Assembly (NCBI GenBank): GCA_937872465.1
Contig: CALMSR010000039.1
Coordinates: 124,001-188,000 of the forward strand
Origin: an uncultured Paracoccaceae bacterium
GTDB taxonomy: Bacteria > Pseudomonadota > Alphaproteobacteria > Rhodobacterales > Rhodobacteraceae
DNA length: 64,000 nucleotides
Direction of reading: 5' to 3'
The number at the start of each line of letters is the position of its first letter. The stretch's first letter is position 1. This document shows positions 63,328 to 64,000 of the stretch, piece by piece. The position numbers and the translations under genes were made by a program. Under the pieces are notes generated by a model. The model worked only from the letters and a program-made list of their open reading frames with translations, was not told the origin of the DNA and searched no databases.

Positions 63328-64000
63328 TCACCACTCCGCGAAGCTGCCGTCGGCATGGCGCCAGATGGGGTTGCGCCAACGGTGGCCTTCGGCCGCCGCG
63401 CGGCGAACGAAGTCCTCGTTCACCTCGATTCCGAGGCCTGGGCCCTGCGGGATCGCGACATGGCCGTCGCGGTAGGCGAAGACCGAGGGGTCGACCAAGT
63501 AGTCGAGCAGGTCGTTCGTCGTGTTGTAGTGGATGCCGAGCGACTGCTCCTGGATGAAGGCGTTGTAGCAGACCGCGTCCAACTGCAGGTTCGCCGCGAG
63601 CGCGATCGGCCCGAGCGGGCAGTGCAGCGCGACGGCGACGTCGTAGGCCTCGGCCATCGCGGCGATCTTGCGGGTTTCGGTTATGCCGCCGGAGTGGGAC
63701 GGGTCCGGCTGGATGATGTCGACGTAGCCCTCATGCAGGACGCGCTTGAAGTCCCAGCGCGAGAATAGGCGCTCGCCGAGCGCGATCGGGGTCGAGCAGT
63801 GGTTGGCGATCTCCTTCAGCGCTTCGGCGTGTTCCGAGAGCACCGGCTCCTCGATGAACATCAACTTGAAAGGCTCGAGGGCCTTGGCCAGCACCTTGGC
63901 CATTGGCCGGTGCACGCGGCCGTGGAAGTCGACGCCGATGCCGAAGTTCGGGCCGAGCGCGTCGCGGATCGCCTGCACGCGTTCGAGCACCGCGTCGACC
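63328..64000 (-). CDS. dgoD: D-galactonate dehydratase (5' end outside window)
   Basis: The C-terminal part of an enolase-superfamily dehydratase: metal ligands in GVDFHGRVHRP, FIEEPVLSEH and ALGERLFSRWDF, QPDPSHSGGI, and the catalytic His in ALHCPLGPIAL. This agrees closely with DgoD. The frame is open to the window edge at 64000. The 163 bp between its stop and the gal start show no gene. With the lactonase and galactose dehydrogenase it gives the first steps of the De Ley-Doudoroff pathway. Confidence 0.92.
   Translation of the reverse strand, partial: VDAVLERVQAIRDALGPNFGIGVDFHGRVHRPMAKVLAKALEPFKLMFIEEPVLSEHAEALKEIANHCSTPIALGERLFSRWDFKRVLHEGYVDIIQPDPSHSGGITETRKIAAMAEAYDVAVALHCPLGPIALAANLQLDAVCYNAFIQEQSLGIHYNTTNDLLDYLVDPSVFAYRDGHVAIPQGPGLGIEVNEDFVRRAAAEGHRWRNPIWRHADGSFAEW

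Noticed and set aside
1..64000. CRISPR array or rRNA genes
   Set aside because: I saw no regularly spaced direct repeats of suitable length and no rRNA-like conserved stretches.

Overview
The window is GC-rich, with the gene density, codon use and families of an alphaproteobacterium: a 67-residue DUF1127 protein, ExoY/ExoF-type exopolysaccharide genes, and a nar operon ending in a parvulin isomerase. I cannot place it more precisely; a Rhodospirillales-, Geminicoccales- or Rhizobiales-like lineage would fit.

Region 1 (1-1505) is the 3' end of a respiratory nitrate reductase operon: narI, cut by the window edge, and a periplasmic-type or cytosolic PpiC-like isomerase. Region 2 (1615-39469) is a large, nearly complete exopolysaccharide (EPS) locus of the Wzx/Wzy type. 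Precursors come from a GDP-mannose enzyme (1615), a glucose-1-phosphate cytidylyltransferase (23620), SDR epimerases (21356, 31846) and several C-methyltransferases (20130, 21356, 24754). An ExoY-like initiating transferase (28209) starts the repeat unit. It is extended by six glycosyltransferases and one DUF707 protein, and decorated by an acyltransferase, a PIG-L deacetylase and a FkbM methyltransferase. Two Wzx-type flippases (16735, 33032), a Wzy-like polymerase (5387), a Wzc-like co-polymerase (26089) and an ExoF/Wza-like export protein (35208) move and assemble it. A GH16 hydrolase, a three-domain C-type-lectin/cadherin protein and an orphan beta-sandwich protein probably act on or bind the polymer. 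A LuxR-type regulator with a degenerate receiver (38750) closes the locus. Many genes overlap by ATGA or GTGA, so they are probably translationally coupled.

Region 3 (39500-55715) is accessory. It holds a 5'-truncated hydrolase, an ankyrin-repeat protein, and two TetR/RND efflux modules. The first (42395-48303) has paired palindromic operators over its promoter. In the second (48930-55715) the regulator probably controls two promoters carrying the same operator, and its RND pump gene has lost its last third.

Region 4 (55735-61209) is a scar zone. It contains remnants of a defence locus (a DpdK-like phospholipase D protein behind a truncated gene), a truncated and frameshifted acetoacetyl-CoA synthetase, and an intact gamma-class carbonic anhydrase. 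It also contains the 3' half of a tRNA-Gln gene flanked by 11-bp direct repeats (an attachment-site signature), an IS5-type transposase remnant and an MFS transporter remnant. An integrase remnant lies at 48.4 kb.

Region 5 (61260-64000) looks like a D-galactose oxidation cluster (De Ley-Doudoroff route): a SMP-30 type lactonase, D-galactose 1-dehydrogenase and D-galactonate dehydratase, the last cut by the window edge.
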